A program made the position numbers and the translations under genes. Positions 21,141-31,828 of a stretch of DNA of 64,000 bases are shown piece after piece (position 1 is the stretch's first letter; every line of letters begins with the position of its first letter). This DNA is from Owenia fusiformis. Its lineage: Eukaryota; Annelida; Polychaeta; Sabellida; Oweniidae. The notes under the pieces are model-generated. The model searched no databases, was not told the origin of the DNA, and saw only the letters and a list, made by a program, of their open reading frames with translations. The DNA lies in contig CAIIXF020000004.1 of the NCBI GenBank assembly GCA_903813345.2, positions 31,809,985 to 31,873,984 of the forward strand, in the 5' to 3' direction.

Positions 21141-22049
21141 TTAAGACCTACATATTGTGTTGTCGAATGGCTGTTCAGTGGTTTTAGTTTTACACTTACT
21201 TGGGGCTATATGAGGCATTCCAAACATATGCAGTCCAAGTTTCCATAGGTCCAAATTTGAATCCGTTGAATTTGTTGCATAATCACATTTTCCAACCAGT
21301 ATATTTCTCTGAAGTTGATTGTCGAGTTTAGCATTCATATCACGTATCATTGTCGAGTATTCGTTGTTCCGAGATTGAAGAGATGTAATAAGTTTCTGCG
21401 ATTCCTGTAGTTGAGATATTAGATGATCTGGATTTAAATCAGCTTTTTGATCATTTGTTGCATATGCAGTGAGTTCCTCTTCTAAAGATAAAATACGTTT
21501 CTTTTGTGACTTCAATTGTAATTTAAGATTAGCTGTATCCGTCTCCATTGTGCAAATTTTCTCACGATAAATGTCATTACCATGTTTTTGTCCATAAAGT
21601 TCACTTTCTATTTTCTTGTAATTTTTGACAGCAGTTATATATTTATCCATGTCAAACGTCTGTGTCTGCGAATACTTGCTGTGGTTCGGTTTGTAAGTTT
21701 CCTTTATTTTCTTGGTTTGCACGGATGCCGTTTTAAGGTCAGGGTGCATGTTGTTCGGAATTTTGATGCAATTAGTATTCGTTGTTGGCTCACAATGATC
21801 CTTGTTACGGTGTCCATATGTGGCGCATAATGAACAATAGTGACGTGCCATCTTGTATCTCTTACATGTTGCTTTATGATGTCCAGGAATTTTGCAAAAC
21901 CAACAAGTTTGAATTGAAGAGTATTGCATGTCACGAAATAAATATCCATTGATGTTTTCCAAATCACTTCGCATTTTATCCAAGTGTTCGAAGAAAGATG
22001 ACATAAGGTTAGTCATTGTTCCTAAAGTTTCAGAAATCGTTTTCTCCAT
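21141..22049 (-). CDS. Gag-like protein with two zinc knuckles and a coiled coil
   Basis: 302 residues. Residues about 49-62 form a CCHC knuckle (CWFCKIPGHHKATC, spacing 2-4-4). A second, looser one follows at about 72-86 (CSLCATYGHRNKDHC, spacing 2-4-5). From about residue 140 to 245 the sequence is charged and heptad-like, typical of a coiled coil. No protease, RT or integrase motif is seen. Zinc knuckles near the N terminus with a coiled coil after them are the reverse of the usual Gag order. It may be a Gag that packages the element's own RNA; this is inference. Confidence 0.65.
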   Translation of the reverse strand: MEKTISETLGTMTNLMSSFFEHLDKMRSDLENINGYLFRDMQYSSIQTCWFCKIPGHHKATCKRYKMARHYCSLCATYGHRNKDHCEPTTNTNCIKIPNNMHPDLKTASVQTKKIKETYKPNHSKYSQTQTFDMDKYITAVKNYKKIESELYGQKHGNDIYREKICTMETDTANLKLQLKSQKKRILSLEEELTAYATNDQKADLNPDHLISQLQESQKLITSLQSRNNEYSTMIRDMNAKLDNQLQRNILVGKCDYATNSTDSNLDLWKLGLHMFGMPHIAPSKCKTKTTEQPFDNTICRS

Positions 22050-22130
22050 TTTGACAGCTTCTTGTTTACTAATTGAATATCCTTGATTGCCTAATAATAT
22101 ATCTGCCTTACCCCACTGTTGCTCGTGCTC

Positions 22131-22148
22131 ACCCCACTCCTGGTACCA
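22131..22148 (-). promoter_or_regulatory. Primer binding site complementary to tRNA-Leu
   Basis: The minus strand reads TGGTACCAGGAGTGGGGT, one base after the LTR end. This is the complement of the 3' end of animal tRNA-Leu(UAA) including its CCA, as I remember that tRNA. It fixes the element's orientation. Confidence 0.75.
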
Positions 22149-22149
22149 T

Positions 22150-22580
22150 TGTAAATGGGCGATGGAAGGCCGTGGGTGGCAAATAATAAAACGTAAGATT
22201 TAAGTAAAATGTCTCAAAAATATATATTTCCAACTTCAAAACACAGTGTTCTGTACACAATCTATCATATACCTCTAGGCAACTATTGACAAAAACTGGG
22301 GCAACACCCCAACTCAGATGTGAGTGAATAATACCAAATATGGAACATAAAACATAACTTAAAACAAACACAGCATGACACAACATACAAAACAGGTTTA
22401 AACAAAAGAAAAGTAAGTGAAAGTGAACATACAAAGCACATACAAAAGAACATAAACAACGGGATTAAAACCTAACACACTGATGCAAAAGTAAGTAAAG
22501 GGACCTGTTAAAATGACCTGAATGGGGATTGATCACCATGAATAGTAGAAATATAAAAATGTAAAAATGACCATGTTACA
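22150..22580 (-). repeat. 5' LTR of the non-autonomous element
   Basis: Same 431 bp as 20033-20463, followed on its left by the primer site. Confidence 0.9.
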
Positions 22581-22584
22581 TTTA

Positions 22585-22780
22585 GACAGGCAATGACACA
22601 TTCTGAGTGCGAACTTCTTTCGAGAGTTCCCAGGTGACCTAAATTGTTATCGGATATAAAGACGGTCTTCTTTTCTCTGATGAAGGTCTTTCCATTGAAA
22701 GTCGTACTTCCCGTTAAGACAAAAAGTGCAAATGTAAGTAGTATCTTGTACGCTTTTATCAAATCTCGTACTCTCGCCAT
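22585..22780 (-). CDS. Gene M exon 1, 5' piece: signal peptide and first PAN cysteines
   Basis: ATG at 22780 starts a leader with hydrophobic LLTFALFVLTG. The exon continues through GHLGTLERSS and ECVIACLN and then stops at the LTR. Confidence 0.82.
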
Positions 22781-22865
22781 TATAATTCATATACGTTATA
22801 ATTGAACAGTTGCTCATCAGCTCGTGCTCAAATTCCAATAATCAGTTATACCTGTTGTAAAATCC

Positions 22866-22875
22866 TTTATATATA
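22866..22875 (-). promoter_or_regulatory. Putative TATA box of gene M
   Basis: The minus strand reads TATATATAAA about 86 nt upstream of the ATG, followed by the same purine-rich surroundings as in genes A and B. Confidence 0.5.
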
Positions 22876-22991
22876 GGAGAGGCTACAAAATAAAGCCATA
22901 AAGCACATATGTTGACTACGAAGGGCTTGATATCACGTCCAAGCACAAAATCAATCATCTATTTTTGGAAACTTGTAACCATGACAACGTA

Positions 22992-23964
22992 CAGGGTGAC
23001 CCAAAAAAATGCAACCCTCCATTTCTTCTATATTTTTCTTAAATTGAAGTTAATTGCTCTGAAATTTGGCACTCAAGGACTTCATTCAATGTGGGATCCT
23101 CTGGCAAAGTTTTAATAATCATAGTCTTATATTGATAGAGTTATGGTTGTTTCGAAATATGCTCCAGATGTCGTCAATTTTGCTGAAAACAAAATTCAAG
23201 GAAAACTGTTCATAACACGGATGCATTCTTCCCCATGGGTATGTGGGTATGGCTCAAATTTTGCAGCCATTGCTTGTTGGAGTTCTGCAATTGCGGTAGG
23301 GTTATTTTCATACCTATCATCCTTTAAATAACCCCATATATAGAAGTCAGGGTCATTGAGATCAAGATTGTGGGATGACCATGGGTTCTCCGTCCTAGAA
23401 GAGATCATCTTCTCATAGAAATGACAAGTGAGCCAGGCTATTCTATCATTAGAAGTGTGAGGAGTAGCTCCATCCTTCTAAAACCACTGCTCTTGTCTAT
23501 TGAAGCCTCTATGTCACTCTAGAACTGCCTAGAACTTCCTGGGAACGCCAATATTGCGCTGTGTGTTAACAGTAACAGTGTTGCCATTATCAACCTCAAA
23601 CCAAAAGGGGCTGATGATTTCATGTTTGGAAATTGGCAGCCCAAGCTGTGCATTTAACAGAATGAAGGGGCCTTTGAAGCACTTCATCTGGAATTTGTGA
23701 TCCCAGAACACATTATTTATTGAGTTTACATGTTCAGAAAGAAGGAAATGCGATTCATCCGAAAACCTAACATTGGGAATGGACGACATTTGGAGCATAT
23801 TTTGGAATGATCATAACTCTATCAATATAAGACTATGATTATTGAAACTTCGCCAGAGGATCCCACATTGAATGAAATCCTTGTGTGCCAAATTTCAGAG
23901 CAATTAACCTCGATTCAAGAAAAATATTGAAGAAATGGAGGGTTGCATTTTTTGGGTCACCCTG
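22992..23964 (-). mobile_element. Mariner-like element with long inverted repeats, degraded
   Basis: It is flanked by TA and its ends are CAGGGTGACCCAAAAAAATG and CATTTTTTGGGTCACCCTG. The inverted repeats extend about 150 bp (GGATCCTCTGGC against GCCAGAGGATCC). The 973 bp body holds fragments of a minus-strand transposase only. Confidence 0.88.
23196..23798 (-). pseudogene. Mariner/IS630-type transposase relic
   Basis: Two frames: 23798-23529 has FSDESHFLLSEHVNSINNVFW, like the first catalytic-Asp region of mariner transposases. 23408-23196 has NLDLNDPDFYIWGYLKD, like the last catalytic-Asp region (SPDLxPxDFFLWGYLK type). The middle is lost or frameshifted. Confidence 0.75.
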
Positions 23965-24048
23965 TATAAAGTGGGACTTTAAAACCTATTGATTCTGAAG
24001 GAGTATTGCATCTAGTGTGACATGAAACAATGTCTAAAAACCCGTTTC

Positions 24049-25407
24049 CTATTCACCTTTCCCCAAAGTCCAAAGTGTACTCATTTGACCGCTGCGCTGA
24101 TTGGTCGATGAAAACCAATGACGTCAAAGCAGGGCACATTTCGCGCCAAAACTTCAATTACTATTGGGTCGCCCAATGAGTGAAATAAATCTCATTATAA
24201 AATGATAACAAAACTAAGTGAAATATATTTTTCTGACTATTTTGCCTTAAGATGTGTCTTAAATACACCATCCGGTAAATCAAACCATAGAAATAATTGT
24301 GATACGAGTGCTAGTCTTTTAACAAAGTGAATCCAATTACGCAAACCAAAAATTGACAATTATTCAAACAATAAGACTGTATGGATTAGGAATATACATT
24401 TATCATGATTATTCAATTAAATAGTTCATTATGTTTTTAATAAAAAATATATGAACAACAGTTTTAAATGTCAAGAGTCCACTTGCATTTTTATCATCGG
24501 TTTGCCCAAATAATTTGGGATTGGTCATGTATTTTTGCAGGTCTGGTCAGATACTCTTTCAAAATTATGCAGCTTTTTACCATTCTGAGCACTTTTTGCA
24601 TGATTTTTTGCCAAAACTGTCAAAAAGCTCCCCTTGGTAAACCGCCGGAGTTTCTCTCTTGTACGTCTACGTCCAAAAATATCCTAAAAGTTCTCTAAAA
24701 AGTTCGATATTTAAATTAGAACGCCCATGGGCTTTTCAAGAGATAAATCTCCTCAAATAGACGATTGTCGGTAAAACAGGCAACTCTGGTACATTGTCTC
24801 AATAAGCATACATGAACGGCCTTAACATTCAATGAAATTAGTCATCACTCATGTAACCATTGTCAAATTCTTCGGCAGACATAAAAGTAACATTGTCATG
24901 TGGTATAATAAGTAGCTGATTGTAAGTGAAAGTAACGCTTTGGCCCAGATTTGAGAGTCGAATACTTTTTTTCAAGGTTAAGCCGTACCCCCTTCTTCAC
25001 TCCCCATGAGAAAATATTACACAAACTTAAGATTACCATGGGATGTTAACATTTTGACAGTCAAGAACTAACATGGGGTTTTGTACAGTCGGCGTAATTT
25101 GAAAATGTACAGGAAACATTGGACTCTTCACATCAATATTTCTCTATTCATTTGATTCCCCAGAACAATATAAAGAAGGGGGAATATAGACGGGAGTATA
25201 ATTAATTAAATTCCATTACATTTATCATAAATATTATCACTACTCAATATAATTTGACAATAAAATTAACCCGTTTCCGTCATGATTCCCATTGACTTCT
25301 AATGTGTTAGGATTTTCCCGCGAAAATCTGCCCTACTCTGACGTCAGAGTTTTCAGATTTGCTAATTATAATATTCATGAGCTGACTTTGGGGAAAGGTG
25401 AATACTA
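24049..25407. mobile_element. Putative DNA element with ~110 bp imperfect inverted repeats
   Basis: The left end CTATTCACCTTTCCCCAAAG is matched by CTTTGGGGAAAGGTGAATAC on the right. Inside both ends are a TGACGTCA-type site and GGGCANATTTCGCG-like text. No coding region is recognised between. Confidence 0.6.
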
Positions 25408-27032
25408 TTCAAGAACAAATATCCTAATTCGAAGATAAGAAAAACAAGGGACATTTTATTCATATTGAAGTCATTACAATATATGTTGAAGAAAAAATCG
25501 AAATTGATAGCCATTTGTGACGTCATTACATCAAGATAAGATTTTTGCTGATTTTACTAAATTCATAAGAAAACAAGATCGAATGAAACAGTCTTAAATG
25601 ATGTGGGGTAGACAAAATGCAGTCTCAAAGTCCATATAGACTTTTTAAAGGGTCAACATCCATTCGCAAAGCTGTCGCCATAATTCATGAAACACATATG
25701 GAAATAATTCACAATGTTTATGCGGAGGAAACTATTGCTGGTTTTGATCCCTATTTCTAAACCATTAATGCCATAACCAGGGCTAACCTCAAAATGGTCC
25801 AAACGTGACTGTTAAAAACTATTAAATCATATAGGATGCTCTTAACATAATAAAATACATGTTTGATTTAGCAGGTTTGTCATCTTTTCATGTATGCTAG
25901 TGTCAGTTATTCAAATACATATAATAGCTTTCAATTTGGCCTTGGTGGTATAATTAAACATAATTTAATTGTCATGACACCATCATTGTTTGGAAATGTT
26001 ACATTGACGGACCTTCTTTTGTTGCTGATTTAATACATTCATATTCAGAGTTGTGGAACCTTTCTAATAATGAAAATGTATACCATATGTAAAAGAGTAA
26101 TAATTCTACGGATGACTATAATGGAATTAGACTTTGAGAGAATCAATATTGCTCATATATGGTGCACTGCTAGTAAATATGATTTATTGGAGTTTTGAAA
26201 TTGATGTTAAATAGACAATTTATTTTTTATTTTGCTCATGGTTATACTAGCAATACACCAAACGAATAGTATATTTTATGTCAAAAGATGCTTCGTTTGA
26301 AAAAAAACATATTGATACTATTGTGAAATTAATGACAGGTCAGTTAGGCCTAGATGGTCATTAAAATAGGACAAGGCAAAAGAAAATGGACGATTTTTCA
26401 ATGTGTGCAATTTAAATCAAATTGAATCAACCGAGCCTTTTATTTGCCACTGTGAATATGATCATGAAGAACACTTGGTTTAGAACGAACTTTATAATGA
26501 ACAATAGGGAGGTTAAGATTAGCGTAAAAATATACGTGAACCTATCCCTATCCGTATGTTTGTTACGGATACGTATAGGTAATGCGTATTGCAAAATGAG
26601 TTTAAGATTAACGTAAAAGGCTACGAAACCGTGTGCTACAATTTATGATAAAATTAACTCCTAATCATAGAATAAAAACCATGCGATGGCTTATATAGCA
26701 TATACCAGTACATGTCACCTCCAAGAATTGTTATATACTTCAGAGACTGTGTGGTGTAGCTACTGTAGTTGGGAGGGGTGATGCTTGAGGGTCCGCTAAT
26801 GGGGCAGTGACTTAAGCCGAAATGTTAAATTTCTAGCATGATCTAGCAATGAGAGTGGCCAAATAGTAAAGTTAAACAATTAAAACCACGATATAATGGC
26901 TGATTTCATACATTTACAATAAGCAAAACTGATGAAGAATTTGTAAATTCAACAATTTCATGCATCATCACATAGCATCGTTTATCGCATCAATGAATGT
27001 GTTCGACCACTTAATTTCTATGCAGATCTAAT

Positions 27033-27280
27033 CACTGGGGATGAACTGGAAACGAGGGAGGTTTTGACTCGTATCAAAATGGCGGCGCGTGAAAAAATTT
27101 CATTCGGTAAGATTTTTGTTTTTTACAATTTTCGTGCTTTTATCCTTCAAATTAAAACTTAATATTTGGCAAGTAAATAGTTCATAAGTTCCGGTTTTAT
27201 AATATGATTACAAATTAGAAATCAATACTGGCATTGCTGAGATATTTAAATATCAATTCTCTCACTTAGGAAACGAGGCA
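27033..27280 (+). repeat. Left terminal inverted repeat of the large DNA element
   Basis: It contains AAAATGGCGGCGCGTGAAAA and CTCTCACTTAGG. It is followed by GAAACGAGGCA repeats to about 27340. Confidence 0.85.
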
Positions 27281-29912
27281 TGTTTCTCAAGGAAACGAGG
27301 CAGCTATATAGCATTCTTAAGAATGAAACGAGGCAACCATATTTAATTAAAAATGTTTTGTTTTTATTACAGAACGGGGCCTACAAAAAGAAGCATCCCT
27401 GTTCAAATGCTATTTCTATAACAGGAAACGACAACGTTGCTGATATTGTTATGTTGAAGCTTCCTAAAAAGCAAAAATGTTATGTTGAATAGGGAAGCAG
27501 ATATAGACAGTTGTGAACAAAGCTATTTTAATTCACGATAGCGACATCATAATATTTACGCCATCGACCATTAACATTTTTCATATGGCTAATAATCTAG
27601 AAAATTTATGAATATTTCATTTACAAATGCATTACCATTTCTAGCATTTAGGAAAATACAAGGCATTAACATATGATACGTGTTGTAACTTAGTAATAAC
27701 AAATAAGTCCATTTATCTGCTACCATGGTAACATTAGCCTTGCCCAAGTCGGTATTTTTTACTTATCTGATCTTGAATTATTACCGCCTTGTACAATCCA
27801 ATACACCTGCGCTGATATTATGCAGAGTTATTCAACGGTTTCGAGATTTCCATAATACCTACGCTATCAGGGGTATCGCGAAACCTTATTGATTAACAGA
27901 TATACGCGTGGACACGACGTGTGACTTCAGGCTGATTGACCAATCAAAACGTTATCAGGTTGACCTGCATAAGCAAAGCAATCTTCCCGATTTGAAATTC
28001 AATGATCTGATCGATCGTTTCTTTAGAGTTACAATATATTATGTAATTAAATGTACATAGGGAATGTAAGAGTCATTAATATAAATTAAATCATGCAATA
28101 GATTTAAAACTGATTTGGCGATAAAAAATTCAAGACCGACTCAATGTACGGTCAAGTCAAGTAACTTAGTCAACATTCAATATTCGTATGTTCATCAGTA
28201 TTTACTAAGAATGGTGCCACAATTGAAGTAAACCTCTTGTTTATTATTTTCAATAAACCTATCAGCAAACGTGTAAATGATAATTTTGATGTTCTGTTAC
28301 ATATTGGTGAAGCAATCTTGGGGAAATGGCCTAAATTTCTGATTTTCTACAGTGTCCCTGTATACCCCTACTTCAAAAGACGTATGTAAATTGTCATTTT
28401 TCATTATGAACCAACCATAAATGTATTTTTTCTTGTTTACATACAGAATGAACTTTCTGTTTTTGAATATTGCCAGATGGTACTGCATTTATTTGTTCAT
28501 AATAGGGAGCAAACAAATGCGTGTCAATTTACACTGTAATATCCTACATACTTATATTTCAAGGGTAGTATTGAAGAATAATCAAGAAAATCCATGTTTT
28601 CAATTGGATTCATCCTTGTCAAAGAAGGTAAATGAGGATATGCGGTTTGAAAAACTAACAACATGTTTCAATTTCTTACAATTCTTGGTTAAAACAAATA
28701 ATTTGAAAGTTGTGATTTCGAATGTAATATCCTACTCAATGAAATTTGTTGATATTTGTGAATTTTTTCTTTCGGAATGCACATTATTGGATCACAGAAA
28801 CTTGCCTTGTTCGAGATGCACGAAAAGTGTATTGTTAATACTTGACGTCGTTCGGGTATTTGGATGTGATTGACGTTTTCGTTAATCTCCTACCACTGTA
28901 ACTTCCAACTTAATTTTTGGAAGCCAAATGTGATAGTCACAAATTGATATTTAAATCACACGTTTATGCATACATCATGTGTGTACATTAACTGTCGAAT
29001 ACATGCCGACTTACATTTTTATAAATATCAACAGTTAACTCAAATCATCAATTCTCGAAACGGTTTATCATATAACCTGGTGAGTTTAATGTTTCATTCT
29101 AATTTATGATTATGGTATCAAATTTGAGTATGATATAAGTCGAGGCTTAAACAAAGCAATAAAATTACGTGAAACCTTTTGTAAAAATTCGAACGATTTT
29201 TCAAGAATCCTCCTTCAAAGTGTTACCAAAGTGCTCCCCGGGAGTGAAAATTTCGTCTTGTGTAATCAAAATAATAGCGGGTGGTTTGAATTTTTGTTTG
29301 AGTTTATTGCTTACATCTATACATTTAAAAACATATCGCCTAATTGAAAGCTATATGCAGATTTTGGCGATCTATCATTATAAAAAGCTAAATATTGTGC
29401 AAAATCAGGAGTTGACACGCTTTCATTTGGAAATGAAATTTCCTACATAATCGTCGACTAATGTTTAAAAGTCATGAAAACAAGGTTGAACACAAAACAT
29501 TGACCCAGTTACTGCCTATTTAGCATGAGATCACTGAGGGAAATATTATTAATGACTTAAATCATTTACGGTTAAGTTGTATTCCAAGACACTTATCAAT
29601 TTAGAAATGCAAAATGTTCAATTTTGTTTTTCAATTATAAAAAATGGCACCTGTAGAGAACAACGTTTTCAAAATCATTTAAAACAGAGATATTTACATA
29701 TGTAACATTGATTGGCATGTGTCAGGGAGTAAATAAGAAGAATATGCGTTAGATTCTACATTTGTTCCCAAAGGAGTTTGTTAAGGAGCGTTATATCTTA
29801 ACGTACTTTTATCATCCCGAACTCAAACATTTCGAATACTTATTTCGAGAACGCTTTGATGAGAATAGATTCGAGATGTACTCAAAATTAATACGTTAAA
29901 ATGTGTATTATT
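27281..29912. other. Interior of the large element, no recognised gene
   Basis: AT-rich. A 150-codon plus-strand frame (28421-28873) has no recognisable domain. The stretch at 27721-27830 (CCTTGCCCAAGTCGGT and ATTACCGCCTTGTAC) is matched in reverse at 32270-32370, suggesting another internal inverted-repeat element. Confidence 0.45.
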
Positions 29913-31828
29913 AGACTCCAGATTGAAAATCTGGAGTCTATTGTTTTTGCCTGTTTTCTTATTATTATTATTCTTTTTTCTTCCTCCTTACCAAATTTCT
30001 CGTCAACTATAACAGCTTACTTAATCCAACTAACATGGTTAACTTAAGACTGTATCCGGCTTTCTGGGAAATTAGGTCAAATTTTTATCTAGGTCAAAGG
30101 TCAAGAACTAGGTCAAATCCAGTACTTTGTCACTTTTTCCCATTATCTCGGTCGTCCTTCAATATTTTTGATCCTGGTTTTTTTCATTGTGTTCCTCATA
30201 AAAAAGTAGAAAACCTAGGGTCGATTTAGTTTTTTGGTATCTCAAACCGATTTCGAGATATCAGTGTCCGAAAACGAGGTCCAAAAAATATTTCTCCGAA
30301 TCCAATGTCCAGGATATCAGTCTTATAGAAAATTTTCTCAGGATTCCGAATCTGAAAACAAAATTTCGATCTGACTTCCGGTTCAGAAGTTATGGCGTTT
30401 TGAAAATTCAAAAATCGCTAAATTTGGTGCCCCATGTTAATTCAATGGGAAAAAATATTTTTTTGAAGTGTAAAATACGAGATATAGACTTAGCACAGCT
30501 AAACATAATGGAAGCCGATAAAAGAAAGGGACCACAAGACCTTGTTTTCATAAAAATTTGGACACCAAAATGCCTAGGTCAAAATCTAGGTCAAATTCAA
30601 AGTTTTCTTTTATTTTTGCGATTCTGACACTACATATTAATTATATTCTTCGAAATTTTGTATACATGTAGCCAAGAGTGTGCTAATAGTGTTAGCCTTT
30701 TGCCGTCAGAAAGTATTTTGACCCACTTTTGAGATATGGTGTCCGAAAAGTAGGTCAAACTAAAAAGTTCTCCAAATTTAACGTATGAGTTATGAATTAA
30801 GGGTAGAATTTTCTCAGGAATCCAAATCTGCAAACCAAATTTCAATCCGACTGCCGGTTCGGAAGTTATGTCGTTTTGAAAGCTCAAAAATCGCTAAATT
30901 TGGTGCCCCATGTTATGGCAATGGGAAAAAAGATTTCTTTGAAGTGTAAAATACGAGATAAAGACTGAGTACAGCTTCACATAATGAAAGCCTATAAAAG
31001 AAAGGGACCTCAAAAGCTAGCTAGCTTCACAATTTGGTCACCAAAATGCCTGGGTCAAAATCTAGGTCAAATTTATAGTTTTAACTTATTTTTGCGATTC
31101 TGACACTACACTTTAATTATTTGCTTCAAAATTTTGTATACAGGTAGCAAAGAGTGTGCTAATAGTGTTAGCCTTTTGCCGTCAGAAAGTATTTTGACCC
31201 ACTTTTGAGATATAGTGTCCGAAAATAGGTCAACATGAAAGTTTCTCCAAATTTAACGTATGAGTTATGAATTAAGGGTAGAATTTTCTCAGGAATCCGA
31301 ATCTGCAAATCAAATTTCTATCCGACACCTGGTTTGGAAGTAATGGCGTGTCCAAAAATTAAAAAATTGGTATTTTGATATCCCATGTTATGTCAATTAT
31401 CTTTGTCACTATTCGGCATTATTCCTTTATCTTTTTTTCAGCATGTAGCTTAAAGACAGTCCTTTCATTATTGTAACTGTCTTTTTTGATTACTCTTACC
31501 GATTTTGAGGAATGGCGTCCGGAAAGTAGGTCAACATAAAAAGTTCTCAAAATTTAATGTATGAGTTATGACACAAACGTAGAATTTTCTCAGAAATTCG
31601 AATCTGCAAACCAAATTTCGACCCAAATTCTGGTTAGATAGTTATAGCTGTTTGAAGTCTCGAAAAGTCGATATTATGATATCCCCATGTTAAGCCAATG
31701 TAGACGAAGATAAGCTACTTAAGAGTTGTCTAAATGTCTGTATTCTGGATGACTCAGCTTATTCTGAATGGCTCAGCTTACAGTATTTTGGATGACTCAG
31801 CTTAAAAAAAGTTTTAAATCTGGAGTCT
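29913..31828. mobile_element. Putative element with AGACTCCAGATT ends and three ~475 bp internal repeats
   Basis: The left end is a perfect hairpin (AGACTCCAGATT, four bases, AATCTGGAGTCT). The right end is AATCTGGAGTCT at 31817-31828. Inside, units of about 475 bp recur: GCGATTCTGACACTACA at 30617 and 31095, GAAGTGTAAAATACGAGATA at 30466 and 30940, TTTTGCCGTCAGAAAGTATT twice. A third unit is more divergent. Its short open frames are repeat-derived. Confidence 0.6.

Larger units (their letters stand above)
20033..22580 (-). mobile_element. Young non-autonomous LTR retrotransposon inserted in a lectin exon
   Basis: Two direct 431 bp LTRs (20033-20463 and 22150-22580) show no differences by eye. 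The flanking TTTA (20029-20032 and 22581-22584) is a target duplication. The element reads on the minus strand: a primer site matching tRNA-Leu lies next to the LTR at 22150, and one gag-like frame follows. There is no protease, reverse transcriptase or integrase in 2.55 kb, so it must be moved in trans. It is unrelated to the gypsy element of this window, which has different LTRs and primer site. Confidence 0.9.
15209..22780 (-). pseudogene. PAN plus C-type lectin gene M, exon 1 split by an LTR element
   Basis: This is a paralogue of genes A and B. Exon 1 is in two pieces (22780-22585 and 20032-19901) around an LTR element. The two pieces sum to 328 nt, exactly the exon 1 length of its paralogues, with TTTA duplicated at the junction. 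Exon 2 is 16860-16678 and exon 3 is 15432-15209. All splice sites are GT-AG and in phase. Apart from the insertion no stop or frameshift is seen, so the gene was probably intact (about 244 residues) until recently. The lectin half keeps its cysteines, with WGD in the WND position and a DNP in the long loop. The element lies in the same orientation as the gene. Confidence 0.82.

Noticed and set aside
28421-28873. 150-codon frame inside the large DNA element
   Set aside because: No recognisable domain, AT-rich composition, and no paired copy to test. Not enough to call a gene.
30035-30887. Several 60-85 codon frames in the AGACTCC element
   Set aside because: They are repeat-derived, on both strands, with no coherent protein across units.
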